NCBI GenBank assembly: GCA_008330645.1
Contig: VLTN01000011.1
Location: 62,001-126,000 of the forward strand
Direction: 5' to 3'
Length of the DNA stretch: 64,000 bases
Origin: Cafeteria roenbergensis
Lineage: Eukaryota; Sar; Bigyra; Bicosoecida; Cafeteriaceae
Positions within the stretch are counted from its first letter, which is position 1. Each line of letters opens with the position of its first letter. A program made the position numbers and the translations under genes. The notes beneath the pieces are model-generated. The model worked only from the letters and a program-made list of their open reading frames with translations. It had not been told where the DNA came from and did not search any database. This document shows, in pieces, positions 36,101 to 46,300 of the stretch.

Positions 36101-39100
36101 AGGCAGCCGCAGTTGCGCACACCTGCACCGGGTCGTGGGAGCCCCCCCGCGGGGTGGACGAGGGGCTCAAGGGCCCCGAGGGCGGCGTGCTGTTCCGCGG
36201 CCAGGGCGAGGGCGACGTCGCCCTGATGCTCTGCCTGGTGGCGGATGCGACGCTGCCGGCTGTGCTGCGCTTCGCGCAGCGGCGAGAGGCCTGCCGGGCT
36301 GCTGGTCTGGACAAGGAGGCGGAGGCGCTGGTTCCGCCGGCGCCGGACGATCCGGGGGCAGCCGGGGCGCGGCCCGCGAAACGGGGCCAGGCGGGCGTCG
36401 CGGGCCTTGCGGCGAAGCTGGCGTGTCTTGGCGACGCCCTAGGCGTGGACGGCGCGGCCGCTGCGCTGCGAAGGGGGGGCCCGCTGGCCAAGCTGGCGGA
36501 GAAGGCCCTGGCCGTCACGGGCGGCACGCGCGACGGGCCCACCACTCCGGCCGAGGCAGGGGTCGCGGGGGCGGGCGCGCTCGCCAGCGCGGCGGCGCCG
36601 CTGCACTGGGTGGTGGGCGGCGGGGCAATGCGGCGGCCAGGCGACGGCGCGCCCGCCGCGGCGGGAGGGCCGGCGGCAGTTGCAGCTGCAGCAGCAGCAG
36701 CGGCGGCGGCAGCAGGGGTGCCGGCCGCTTCCGTCTCGCCTTCGCAGCAGGGCAGGGGCGGCAGGGGGGGCTTCGGTGCCCCCCCGGCAACCCCGTTGTC
36801 GGTGTCCGCGTCCGCTGCCGGCCCCACCGGCATGTCAGGGGCCTTTCCTGCAGCAGCCTCTGCCGCGCTGGCGCTAGAGGCCCCGCAGGTCACTGCGTGG
36901 ACCGAGCGGGCCATGGACGAGGCGGCGGCCGCGGCAGGCTACCGCTCCGTGGGGCCGCCTGCCGTCGACCTCGACGCCATGGCAGAGCTGGCGTCGTTCA
37001 TGCTTCAGCTTTCCGTCAGCGCCGAGTCGGAGGCCGGCGACCAGCTGGTGCCCGCGGTCCGGGGCCTTTGGGGGGAGGGGGGCGCCCTGGCCAGCGTGGC
37101 CACTGCGCTCCGGCTGCGAGCCCTGAGCGACGCTCTCGCCAGGCAAGGCAGGAAGGTGTTCGAGTCGCTCGATCTGCTGGGCCCAGCGCCCCCGCTTCGC
37201 GACGCCGCAGCCGAGTTCCCGCGGTACCGCCCGCCGCCGGCTCCCAAGGGCGCGGCTGCGTCTCGCGGCAGCGGGGCGGCAAGCAAGCCGAAATCCGGCG
37301 CGGGGGCGGCAGACGGCGAGGGACCGGGCTTGGTTCGCGTCGGCTTTCCTCTCGACGTTGCCGTTGCCGCGGGCAGAGCCGCACGGACGAACGCCGCCGT
37401 GCAGGCGACCTACTCGAGGCAGGGCCGCTCAACGCTTGAGGCGCTTCGCACCGAGCAGGAGCTGGCCTGGCGCCGCTACGAGCAGCGCAGGGCCACCAGG
37501 GCAGGCGTCTCAGCCTTTGCGGAGGTGGCGGGCATGGCCGAGGACGTCGACGCGGCGGAGGGGGGCGCGGGGGCCTATGTCATGACCGTGGCCACCACGG
37601 CGCCAGTGTCCCCGGTGCGGCCGCCCCAGAGAGTCTTCGGTGTGGCGAGCCGGGCCGTGGGCGGCGCGGGCTCCGGCAAGGCAACAAAAGCCAAGAAGAA
37701 GGCTTCCAAAGGCACTGGCTCTGCCAAGGGATCCAAGGCGAAGAGCAGCGCTGCAGGGGGCTCTGCCGGCGACGCGTGGCGCGCTCCTTCGTATGGACCG
37801 GTGACGCCGCTCACGGACGGCGCGGGCCGGTTCGTACCGCCGCCGGGCGGCACGGAGGGCGCCGCTCTGGTCGACAGCGGCGCGGTGGCCCTCGCCGCCC
37901 GCGGCGCATCGGCGCTGCCGGCGGGGGAGGCTCGGCGGCTGCGGCTTGCGGCGGAGCAGGGGGGCGCCCGCAAGGCCCGCGCCAGGGCGTATGCGGCGGC
38001 GATGGCTCGATGGCGTCGAGAGGCCAAGGCTGTGGAGGCGGCGCGGGCGGAGCTGGAGGAGGAGCACGAGACGATCCGGCGAAAGTTCAAGAGCAAGCCT
38101 GACGCAATGCCAGCGTTGCCGCCACTGCCGGAGCTGCCGCCCAAGCCTGATCGGCCAGTGACGCCCCCGGCGGCGGGCCAGGCGGGCGGCAGTGACGACG
38201 TGGCCTTCTTCGATCTGGGTCCCCCCGGCGCAGGCGGGGCGGCGGCGTCTGCCGGCGGTGGTGTGGCCTCTGACGAAGCGGCGGCAGCGCCAGTGGTGGT
38301 TCCCGTCGCGGCCGCGTATCCGGCCTCGAGCAAGGCACTTTCCGCAGCGGCCCAGGCCCAGGCCGCCAGCCAGACGTCTCGCGTTGCGCAGCCGGCCGTG
38401 TTCCTCAGCCTGCCGCCCGGCGTCAAGGGCGTCGACCCCGCGCTGTTCGCGGACGGCGACCCCTCCGGCGGCAAGCCCAAGCCCGCTGCCAAGAAGAAGA
38501 CCAAGGCCAAGGGCGGCCCTGCAGAGCCGGCAGAGCAGCGGCCACTTCCCGGAAACGTCCTGGTGCAGCGCGGCGCAGACGACAAGGAGGAGGGCTTGCG
38601 CGCCGTTGCAGCGGCGGCCGCGCCGGGCCAGGCGAGCACGGGCAGCGGGTCGGGCCCGGCGCAGAGGGCGCCAACGGCCGCAGGGCAGGCGGGTCCTGTG
38701 CTGGGCGGCGGCTGGGGCGGCGGCGGCGGCAGCAGCCTCAATGGCAAGGCCCAAATGGACCCCGCTTCGCCCGGCGGCCGTGGCAGCTTCGAGCTCGCTG
38801 TGCTGGGCGCCGTGCTGGCAGCTCGGTCGGCCGCGGCAGAGGCCCGCGTCCAGGCATCGCTGGGGTCGATCCACGCACCGAAGCGCCGCGGCGGCGGCGG
38901 CGGAGGAGGCGGCGGGAGTCAGGCCGGCGGGTCGTACGCGCCCTCGAGCGATGGGCGCTCGGTTGGGCCCAGGACGCGGCGCGGGGCCGCCGGGGCTTCC
39001 CGGACGTCGGCGTGGGCCGCCGCTGCGGCTGCCGCCGCTGCTGCTGACAATGCCGCTGAGGATGCTGCTGGCGCTGACGCGGCGGCCCCGCCTTTGCCCG

Positions 39101-41115
39101 AATCTGCGGCTGGAGCTGCTGCGGGCGGGAGGTTCGCCGTGGCTCACTCCCCCGGAGGCGCGGCAATCGGCTCTGCAGTTGCGGAGGTGATGCTTCCCGC
39201 GATGGGGGCGCTGCGAGTACCGGGAACGGAGGGCAGCGGCGACGAACGCGCAGCCGACGTTGCCGGCCGCTGCAGCTATGTGCTGGCGCCGCCGGGTGAG
39301 CTGCTCTCAGCCGCGGAGAAGGCCTGCCTGGCCCAGGCTAGCCGCGGCATGGCCGTGTCCGGGATGATGACGATGACTTCCAGCGCCCGGGGCAGTGGGC
39401 GAGCCGGCCGGGCTGCTGCTGCTGCTGCTGCCGCGTCTGCTGCCGCGTCTGCGGGCGGGCGGGCCCGGCCTGATACGGCCGGATCGGTGAGGTTCGCGGT
39501 GCCGCGCAGACCCGCCAGCGGCGCGTCGACCGGACGGTGGGCGGCGACCACCCTCGGCGCCGGCAGCGCGGCCGGAGCAACTCCCCGTCGCGACTGCGAG
39601 GCTGAGCCCGGCGTCAGGCCGCGGTCCGCCGCCCCGCTGGCCAGCACCATGCTCCCTGCCATTGCCGGGCCACCCTCAGCCCGCGCCGCGGCTTCGCCCC
39701 GCTCGGAGGCACCCGCGTCGCTCACGGGAACGCAGTGGGCCTCTCGCTCTCAGGCGGCTTCCGGGCGGCGGACGGTGCGGCCGGCCCCGCTGGGGCTGAC
39801 TGCAACCAGAGCCGTCACCGACGGCCCGGCCGTCGTCCGGCCGATCGCAGCGCTGCTTGCCGAGCCCATCGGGTTCTGGGAGGACGAGGGGGCGCTGAAC
39901 AGCGCAGCGGTGGAGGCTAGCCGCGCTGCAGTGGCGGCAGCGATCGAGCGACTGGGCATCGCAGCCGAGCTGCGAGCGGAGGTCGCGGAGGCAGAGGCCT
40001 TGGTGGCGGCAGGCTCCCCCGACGCGGCCTGCCCGCGGCTGGGCAGGCTGCTGGCCACCGTGCTGCGCGCGCTGGCGTCGCATGCCAGCGAGGCAGCAGC
40101 CGCGCCGACGGGCGGCGGCCGTGGCCCGGCGGCCGGGCCGGCCGACGGCGACGCAACTCAGCAATCGCCGCTCGCGGCCCTTTCCCTCGCGCTGCCGCCC
40201 CCCTCAGAGGCAGGGCGCGAAACCGCGCCGAGCGCACCGAGCGCGGCTTTGCTTGCTGCGGCAGCGGCGCAGGGCAACGCCCCGCTGGCCGTGCGGGCGG
40301 CGGGCCGAGGCTGGGCGGACGTCGGGCTGGCAGAGCTGCTTGCCCGTCTGACGCTGCTGCAGGCGCAGGCAGAGGCGGCGGCCGGCGATCCTGCCGCAGG
40401 CCTGGCCCATGCGCTTCAGTGCCGAAGTGTGCTGGCGGCGGCAGCGGCAGTGGAGCACCGGAGCCAGGGCCTGTACTGGCCGGCGGAGGCGCGGCGCCCG
40501 CACTACAGCGGGAGGGCCCTTCCGGGGGGCACCGTGGGGGCGTTGGGGGGGCTGGCGGTGAGGGCGCTGGGCGTGGCCGGCGCGTGCCTGCTTCACCTCG
40601 CGCAGGCCCGACTGGCAGCTCACGCCCTGGCCCACGTGCTCGACGCGCGACGCGTCGCCGCCGCGGACCTGGCGGGCCTAATGTCCCCGCAGTCTGGAGC
40701 TGGGCCCGGCGAGGACGGCCCCCTCTCCGCGCGCCTCCCCCAGGCGCTGCGGGCATCGTTGCTTCGCTCCTCGGTGAACCTAGGGGTGGCGCTGCTTCAC
40801 GCGGGGCGGGCCGCGGAGGGATCGGCGCTGCTCGAGCAGGCCGCCGCAGGCGCGAGGGACTGGCCTGGGCTCGGAGACCCCTTGGGGCTCGCCGCCGTGG
40901 AGGCATGCCGCGACGCCGTCGGTCGCGACGTGGACACGTCCGCGCGCGTTCTGGCTGTTCTCAACAGCAAGCCCAGGTCGCTGGCGATGCGGCCGGACAG
41001 GGCTATGCTCCTCACCGACGGCGCGTACATCATGAACACGAAGCGGCCGGTGGCGCCCGGGGGCAAGAGCGCCGGCGCCAAGGGCAAGAAGAAAAAGGCC
41101 GGCGGCCGCAAATGA
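33190..41115 (+). CDS. giant 2641-residue orphan protein
   Basis: One unbroken exon of 7.9 kb. The first ATG is 33190; the frame extends 12 bases upstream to a GTG. The N-terminal 130 residues look folded (DSLWLWLRYVAASGADPAKG, LRSVKRLVERLAVSKFMAAS, ITRPDLVRAAGASPGWLLAN). Then disordered Ala/Gly/Ser linkers alternate with helical blocks. There is a Glu run (EEEEEEEEEESDDEE) near residue 497, a block around 960-1090, one around 1240-1500 (RQGRSTLEALRTEQELAWRR) and a Lys-rich patch near 1510. The last 450 residues are mainly helical and TPR-like in look (SLLRSSVNLGVALLHAGRAA, EGSALLEQAAAGARDW). The end is strongly basic (GKSAGAKGKKKKAGGRK). I recognise no family. A large axonemal (CFAP-type) protein is one possibility, based only on size and TPR-like repeats. 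Confidence 0.65.
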   Translation: MAARVEGGATHTAHDADAASLSDDSLWLWLRYVAASGADPAKGLCAASLIVLLRGTASATLPLSRIVADVDSVAGHDDVVPLRSVKRLVERLAVSKFMAASAAVRPEQLRHAATVASSRVSITRPDLVRAAGASPGWLLANRRSQRQPSAAALALDLEDAGPRRAGSKPSGREGHRRADMSFVAPLAAASALGTATSFAANFLSGPPACEARFASREAVGDGEVSTFTLSVQHTGLRPIAARPARSLTPPRMPPRRPHGHSLGRQLLPPTRRDAASRAAVAALVAAQPAPAVGLPGSGVPAASAATVTASRSSGGFQEADPSGSATRLYLLEVVGVALPLFLALVRGEEAASGARRAAEAWVAGMGADRRRAAEAASARRAAAAAVNRKKRQRSGGLLPESVSMSRSGSMRAPASHWAAGGGDGGSSGGAWGGTEGRSSARSAAEDSDGGGSSSGLEGDEEVTEMDFQLSGQACWSEHRGARGGLASTAAAAAAAEEEEEEEEESDDEEKAARRRAAAATGPFCDERLQRRSALRAIHIAVLPAPLAPLPHPLGAAAALAAARGGLAGALWRSAARHGPGRGTRPLALACRLAEAVEGAAVASGAALRVWEPATPLAVALPGLEEQVAAAAPFAGDAATTGRAWGGGCGASGSRGGRAMGPSADPVLRRAGWRIPAALLVEAVESALAGAGESFNGEVVPAAARLAAFPAWTARRGGQAGSGAAGWLRCAAQLSEEQAAERIGQGRPEAVVGALATALVQAAGEAVCRGAAASCFQWPLFVTPKRAAAAAWQPHGDSSASAGPKTADIVFNRRAPSPPPQAQPPGQQDARRAQRGRPAAEEVKTAERPLGDRGRSVGGKSDSPDASGADLDPEALSRPLPLPRQYPAWRAELAAAPLLVPRETAFLDVSRLAAATERVHAATAESSRPPSAAGLAEPLVAEPAGVRTGRALLDMREEDGYGRVALPLSSDEAAAVAHTCTGSWEPPRGVDEGLKGPEGGVLFRGQGEGDVALMLCLVADATLPAVLRFAQRREACRAAGLDKEAEALVPPAPDDPGAAGARPAKRGQAGVAGLAAKLACLGDALGVDGAAAALRRGGPLAKLAEKALAVTGGTRDGPTTPAEAGVAGAGALASAAAPLHWVVGGGAMRRPGDGAPAAAGGPAAVAAAAAAAAAAAGVPAASVSPSQQGRGGRGGFGAPPATPLSVSASAAGPTGMSGAFPAAASAALALEAPQVTAWTERAMDEAAAAAGYRSVGPPAVDLDAMAELASFMLQLSVSAESEAGDQLVPAVRGLWGEGGALASVATALRLRALSDALARQGRKVFESLDLLGPAPPLRDAAAEFPRYRPPPAPKGAAASRGSGAASKPKSGAGAADGEGPGLVRVGFPLDVAVAAGRAARTNAAVQATYSRQGRSTLEALRTEQELAWRRYEQRRATRAGVSAFAEVAGMAEDVDAAEGGAGAYVMTVATTAPVSPVRPPQRVFGVASRAVGGAGSGKATKAKKKASKGTGSAKGSKAKSSAAGGSAGDAWRAPSYGPVTPLTDGAGRFVPPPGGTEGAALVDSGAVALAARGASALPAGEARRLRLAAEQGGARKARARAYAAAMARWRREAKAVEAARAELEEEHETIRRKFKSKPDAMPALPPLPELPPKPDRPVTPPAAGQAGGSDDVAFFDLGPPGAGGAAASAGGGVASDEAAAAPVVVPVAAAYPASSKALSAAAQAQAASQTSRVAQPAVFLSLPPGVKGVDPALFADGDPSGGKPKPAAKKKTKAKGGPAEPAEQRPLPGNVLVQRGADDKEEGLRAVAAAAAPGQASTGSGSGPAQRAPTAAGQAGPVLGGGWGGGGGSSLNGKAQMDPASPGGRGSFELAVLGAVLAARSAAAEARVQASLGSIHAPKRRGGGGGGGGGSQAGGSYAPSSDGRSVGPRTRRGAAGASRTSAWAAAAAAAAAADNAAEDAAGADAAAPPLPESAAGAAAGGRFAVAHSPGGAAIGSAVAEVMLPAMGALRVPGTEGSGDERAADVAGRCSYVLAPPGELLSAAEKACLAQASRGMAVSGMMTMTSSARGSGRAGRAAAAAAAASAAASAGGRARPDTAGSVRFAVPRRPASGASTGRWAATTLGAGSAAGATPRRDCEAEPGVRPRSAAPLASTMLPAIAGPPSARAAASPRSEAPASLTGTQWASRSQAASGRRTVRPAPLGLTATRAVTDGPAVVRPIAALLAEPIGFWEDEGALNSAAVEASRAAVAAAIERLGIAAELRAEVAEAEALVAAGSPDAACPRLGRLLATVLRALASHASEAAAAPTGGGRGPAAGPADGDATQQSPLAALSLALPPPSEAGRETAPSAPSAALLAAAAAQGNAPLAVRAAGRGWADVGLAELLARLTLLQAQAEAAAGDPAAGLAHALQCRSVLAAAAAVEHRSQGLYWPAEARRPHYSGRALPGGTVGALGGLAVRALGVAGACLLHLAQARLAAHALAHVLDARRVAAADLAGLMSPQSGAGPGEDGPLSARLPQALRASLLRSSVNLGVALLHAGRAAEGSALLEQAAAGARDWPGLGDPLGLAAVEACRDAVGRDVDTSARVLAVLNSKPRSLAMRPDRAMLLTDGAYIMNTKRPVAPGGKSAGAKGKKKKAGGRK
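39412..39456 (+). repeat. GCT/CTG microsatellite coding Ala
   Basis: About ten GCT/GCC codons in a row within the 2641-residue gene encode a poly-Ala stretch, followed by two degenerate Ala/Ser units. Confidence 0.75.
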
Positions 41116-41564
41116 GCTCGGCCATGCAAGCCGGGTGCGCCTGTGCTTGCGCCTTCGCGTTCGGTGTCACTTTCGCGCTCTGTCGCTCTTTATTTGGGGG
41201 GCTTCGCCGGCTGGGTGCGAGGCTGCTGCAATGCGATTCCCCGCGAGTTGGCCGCGAGCGCGCGGCTGCCCAGCGACCAGCGCAACACTCAATCACCAGC
41301 CTCGCACCCCGCCGCCCGAGCGGCAAGCACGCATGCAGTGGCGCGAGGAGCGAGTGGTTCGGGCGGCGCTGCAAGTCTGCCACCATGCTGGGCGTGGGCG
41401 CGGAGCAACAACGGCGCTAGAGGCCCGTCCCCGATTGGAGGGCGCGCGGGAGGCGGCGGCTCTGCCGGGGCGGGGGGTGAGTGAAAAACGTTCCCGACCA
41501 CTCCTCGACGTCCGCTCGCGATCCCCCACCCTCGCCGCGAGGGAATCCTGGCAGTGGTTAGCGC
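41116..41564 (+). other. intergenic between two plus-strand genes
   Basis: This is presumed to be the 3' UTR of the giant gene and the promoter of the YIP1 gene. Short open frames cross it without recognisable content. Confidence 0.5.
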
Positions 41565-42911
41565 ATGGCAGCGTTTGCGGCCAGGCCTGGGCCCGCGGAG
41601 TCCGATGTGAGCCTTTTGCCGCGCATTGCGCCAGGGCCAAACACGTGGGCGCCGTTTCCTGCGTCCTCAGCAGGCGGCTGCCGTCGCAGCCAGGCACGCT
41701 TCCGTCGTGTCGACACTGTGTAGTTGTTGGGGGTGGGCATTGCCGTGCGAATCGCAGCCGCTCGGCGACTCGGGGCTGCACTGGTTCGGAGACGACGCGG
41801 ACGAGGGCGGCATGGGCGGCGCGTCTGCTCACAGCCGCGCTGGCGCTGGAACGGTGACGCAGCACCCGCACGTGTTCGACCCTGCTACAGCTTCGGAGTG
41901 GGAGGCATCGCCCGCGGATTCCGGCGACGTTTCGGGGAGCATGGGCGACTGGGCGCAGCCTTCCCGGCACCCATCGCACGCCGACGGCGGAGGCGGCGGC
42001 CACGGCGGCGGCCACGGCGGCCCTGCCCCCATGGACTGGTACGACCCGGACGACATGGAGAACGAGCCCCCCCTGCTGCAAGGTGAGGTGCAAGGAGTCG
42101 CGCGGCTGCGGCTGCGTCTGCGTGCGGCCTGCGGTCCTGCGCTCTTGGCCGGCCGTCTTGCAAACCCCCGACTCACCCTGACCGCCGCACCTCCCCTCCC
42201 CTCCCCTCCCCTCCCATCGCCTCACAGAGCTTGGAATCGATATGAGTCACATCAAGCAGAAGCTGGTTGCCATCGTGGACCCCCGCTCCCGCGTGAACAT
42301 GGAGGCAGTGCAGGACGGGGACCTCTTCGGCCCCATCCTCATCTGCCTCGCGCTCGGCACCACCCTGCTGCTGCGCGGTCAGGTCCACTTTGGTGAGCCA
42401 GGCGCGTCAAAAGGAGGCGTCGCGGCGGGAGGGTCGGCGGCGCGTGCGTGTGTGGACGCGTCGCCTGATGGACGGGCAGGGCTCGTTCGGCCTCCGAGCG
42501 CGCCCTTGAGCCGAGCGAGGCGCCGCAGCGCGAGCAGCTTCGCCAAAGGTCCGCTCCCCGCACGCCCTCACGAGCACCGCAGGATCCATCTACGGCTTTG
42601 GGCTCGTGGGCTGCCTGGGCATGTACCTGGTGCTCAACCTAATGTCCACGGGGCGCGGAATCGACGCCGCTTCCGTCTTCTCGGTCTTCGGCTATGGGCT
42701 GCTGCCCATCACCGTGCTGGCAGCGCTGTCGGTGGTCTTGCCGCTGTCGGGTGCTCTCGGGGTCGTCGTCGCTCCCGTGTGCGTTGCGTGGTCCGCGTGG
42801 TGCGCCACGCGGTTCTACGAGGCGGCGCTTGCCATGCCGGAGCAGCGAGCTCTCATCGCGTATCCGACGGTCCTTCTCTACGCCGTGTTCGCGCTGCTGG
42901 CTGTGTTTTAA
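41565..42911 (+). CDS. YIPF5: YIP1/YIPF5-family Golgi membrane protein
   Basis: Four exons (41565-41606, 41758-42082, 42228-42392, 42583-42911) join in phase to 286 residues. The cytosolic N-terminus is Gly/His/Asp-rich. It is followed by PPLLQELGID and the conserved membrane domain: DLFGPILICLALGTTLLLRG, YGFGLVGCLGMYLVLNLMS, VFGYGLLPITVLAALSVVL and AYPTVLLYAVFALLAVF, about five membrane helices. ELGID, GCLGM, LGY/FGYGLLP and the AYP..LLY.VFAL end are diagnostic for YIPF5/Yip1, which binds Rab GTPases and YIF1 and works in ER-Golgi COPII transport. The first exon (MAAFAARPGPAESD) is inferred from a phase-0 GTGAGC donor; downstream exons are firm. The acceptor of intron 2 is preceded by a long CCCTC pyrimidine tract and ends in ACAG instead of GCAG. 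Confidence 0.92.
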
Positions 42912-43332
42912 TGCCCCCCCCTCCCCCCTACCCCGCTTCCCCCGCCCCGTGAAGCCGGTGCTTGGTGTGCGTGCGTTTGGCCGAGGGCAGGCGGGCCGTG
43001 AATGCGCGCCCGCGGCTTCTCTCTGTATCGCATTTCGCGCGCAGCCTGTCGCTGCTGCACCCGCGGAAAGTCTCGCAGGCAGCGCGGGGGGGCGCACTCA
43101 GTTTCCATTTCACACATGGTTCGCCGCCATTCATGTACGGGCCCGCAGCAGGGGCCTGCCGGGCCGCTCGCTCACAGGCAAGGCCGGGGCGCGTTCCGAC
43201 AAGCCGCCACAAGGTGGGTCCTCGCGGTTCACCCAGCCTCTCTCGACTCCCGAGGGGCGTTGGGGAAAGAAGTGTATGCCGGCGCGAGCAAACGCCGCGG
43301 CCGCAGCGTCGCCACGAGCGGCCAGCAAGCAG
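42912..43332. other. intergenic, tail-to-tail
   Basis: The 3' regions of YIP1 (plus) and the receptor gene (minus) lie here. No gene, RNA or repeat of note is seen. Confidence 0.55.
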
Positions 43333-46300
43333 TCACTCCCGATTGACGGACCAGCCGGGCTGCACGCCGCGCAGGCTGCTAGTGTCGCGCGGCGCCTCGC
43401 TGAGCTCGATGGCGTCGGAGCCAGCTCTGGGGCGGCAGCACGGGGCTCCCGATGGCTGGCAAGGCCTGCCAAGGCAAGCGAGGTGCCCCTTCCGGCGCAG
43501 GGTGGCGATCATCACCGTCCCAGCGATGGCCACGGGGACGAGGAGCAGAGCGAACTCTGTCACGGCGATGATGAGGGCTGCGGTAGAAGCGGCGTGGTTC
43601 GGGTCAGACAGGTACAGCGGGGTGTTGTACATTTCGAGGCCGCAAATGAAGGTCATTGCAAGGAGCAGCCCGGAGGCGTACAGGTTGTCCGATGCCGTTG
43701 AATAGGGCATCAGCAGCAGCTGGATGACCAAGAAGAAGGTACTCAGGACGAACAGCGCGATCTGCCGCCACGTGGGGTTGGTTGCCAAAAACACCACGGC
43801 GGATGTGACGAGGACGCGGCGAACGAAGACGAAGGCCTCGTAGGAACCGCGAACGCCTGGCCGGTACACGCGCATAACCTCCCATGCAGCGCGGCCGAGC
43901 GAGGACACGAGCTCCAAGTCGCCCGCAGAGGCCGCTGCTGCAAAGGCGGTGGACTCCTTGCCATGCCGAGCTTCCTCCGACAGCGGCGACCCTGCCACTG
44001 ATCCTGCCAAGCGGTCGCCGGGCAGCGCCGCAAGGCGGGTCGTCCCAGCAACGGCTGCGGCGGACGTGTGCCGCTTGACACCGCTCGGGCTGGTGGCCCT
44101 GCCAGCGCCTGACACGGCGGCAACAAGGCCCGGTGGCGTTGAGACGCCAGTCGCCGCGTTCCTGCGCGCGTGCGCCGGCGCGGGGGAGCGAGCGCGCCAG
44201 CGGGAGGAGCCGGGCCGGCTTTCGGCGCTGCTGGCGGGGCTCAGGCCACCGGCGGCGCGCAGACTGAGCCTCTGGGTGAACTGCTCCTCGTCGTCGTCCG
44301 AGCTGCCGCTCTCGGCGTCCGTTGATCGCGCGCGGCGCGCGGCGCCAGCGCGGCGTGCACGCTCCCGGCGGCCTGCCTGCGAGTCAGATGCCGCCTCCTG
44401 CTCATCCTGCTCCTCCTTCTCGCTGGCGTGGTGCCGCTTCGCGGCAAGCACGTCCGATCTCGAGAGCCGCACGGCAAAGAGGTCCATCACGCCGTGCCCC
44501 CGGAGCGCGTTCTGCCGCACGATGAAGCGCGTCCTCCTGTCCCGCCACGCCTCCCACGCCGCGGACCGCTTGTCCAGCCACTCGTAGGCCAGGATGAGGA
44601 ACCCAGGGAGGCCCAGGGCAAAGAGGGCGATGAATCCTGCCATCGTGGTCACCGCGAAGATGTGCTGCGGCGTCCAGCACTGCACAGCGGGGTGCAGCTC
44701 CAGCACCTGGACGCCGTCCACTTCGCGGCAGGCCAGCAGGCCCCACCCGGTGGCAGTCACGACGTTTGCAGACACGGTGGCCCAGCGCAGCCCCGCCCGC
44801 AGCACGGTCTTGGACCGAACGTACGCCCAGTGCCCCTGCCTCACGCGCCGCCGGGCAGCCCGCTGAGATATGGGCCCGAGCAGGTCCACCACTCGCCTCC
44901 CCGCGAAGCTGCAGCAGAGGCATGCGAAGCAGCTGCGGCACGCGCCCTCCATCGCCAGCCGGTGCCACCAGCAGCACGCCCCCGCAATGAGCTCTGCAGC
45001 CTGAGCGTTCACCTGCATGTGCCCGGACCGAGGCTCCAGGCGCGGCACTGCAAGCCTGTCGGCGTTGCGGAGTCGCCTGCGCATGGCCGCGGGGTTTGGG
45101 GCAGCCGACGGGTCGAGCCCTCCGCCGCCGGGTTGCATGGCCGCCAAAGACTGCGCCGCCTCGCGCCCGTGGTGCGGCACTGGCAGGCCTGACGGCGTGG
45201 CATCGGCGGACATTTCCGCCTCGGGGCCCAGAACCCACACAGCCTTCGTGTCCGCCCTGTCCATCCAGCCGCCAGTGCTCCCCGCGTCCTCGTCCGAGTC
45301 CGGGTCGAGAGCCTGGTGCGGCCGGAAGCGCAGCCCTGGCGCCGGCCGCGGCAGGGGCCTCGCTCCGGAGCGCACGCCGGGAGGCCGCGCTGCCGCCGGC
45401 GACGCCGCAAGGCCAGTCGTGGACGGCGCGCCGCCTGCGCCGAGCGGGGACGCTGCTGCGGGCGAGGCGCCGCCCTCCGTCGGGCCCCGCCCCGCCTCGG
45501 CAAGCGGGTTGCGCACGGACCCCGCAGCAGGCCGCAGCGAGCCAGCAGCGCCCCCCCCCACCGCCACGGCGAGCGCAGCACCGCGGGCGGGGGGCGGGGC
45601 CTCGTCGTCCGCGCTCCACGGCGAGGCCAACACCTGGGCGCCGGCCGGCAGTCTGCTGGCGCTCACGAGGACGGCCTGGTCAGGGCGGGACGCGAGCGAC
45701 CCGTCGGACTCGTCGCCCCCGGGCTCTGCAAGGCTGGCCAACACCATGGCCGGGCCGCTGGAGGTGCGAACGCGGCGCACGTCACCCGGCGCCGCCACCA
45801 TCCACACCAGCCGGCTCCCGGGCAGCAGCCAGGAGGGAACCTCCACGAAGCAGGCGGCGCAGCCGGGCAGGCACGCCCGCAGCGACGACGGGCAGACGCG
45901 GTCCGCGGAAGGCCGCCAGCAGAAGCCCATCAGCAGGATGAGCGCCAGTAGCGACAGCGGCAGAGCCAGCGGCACGAGCGAGGACGCGAGCGGCGTGAGC
46001 GGCATGGGGCAATAGAGGGAGGGGGGCGGCAGCGGCGGCTCCACCAGAGGGAAGCTGCCGTTGGCAGGCCACCCGCCGTCGCCAGAGTCGCCCTCCCCAA
46101 AGATACTCGAGATGTCGAGGTTGAATACGTTGGATTCGAGAAGCGCGGCCAGGGAGGGGAGGCGGCCCCCCGGCACGGGGACGAGGACGAGAGCGATGAG
46201 CTGGACGTAGTCGATTGTGTTTTTCATCACGGCGCGCTCGCTGGGAACCAGAGCCGTGACGAGGCCCAGGCCGACGAGGGCCAGCAGGCAGAGCAGTGAG

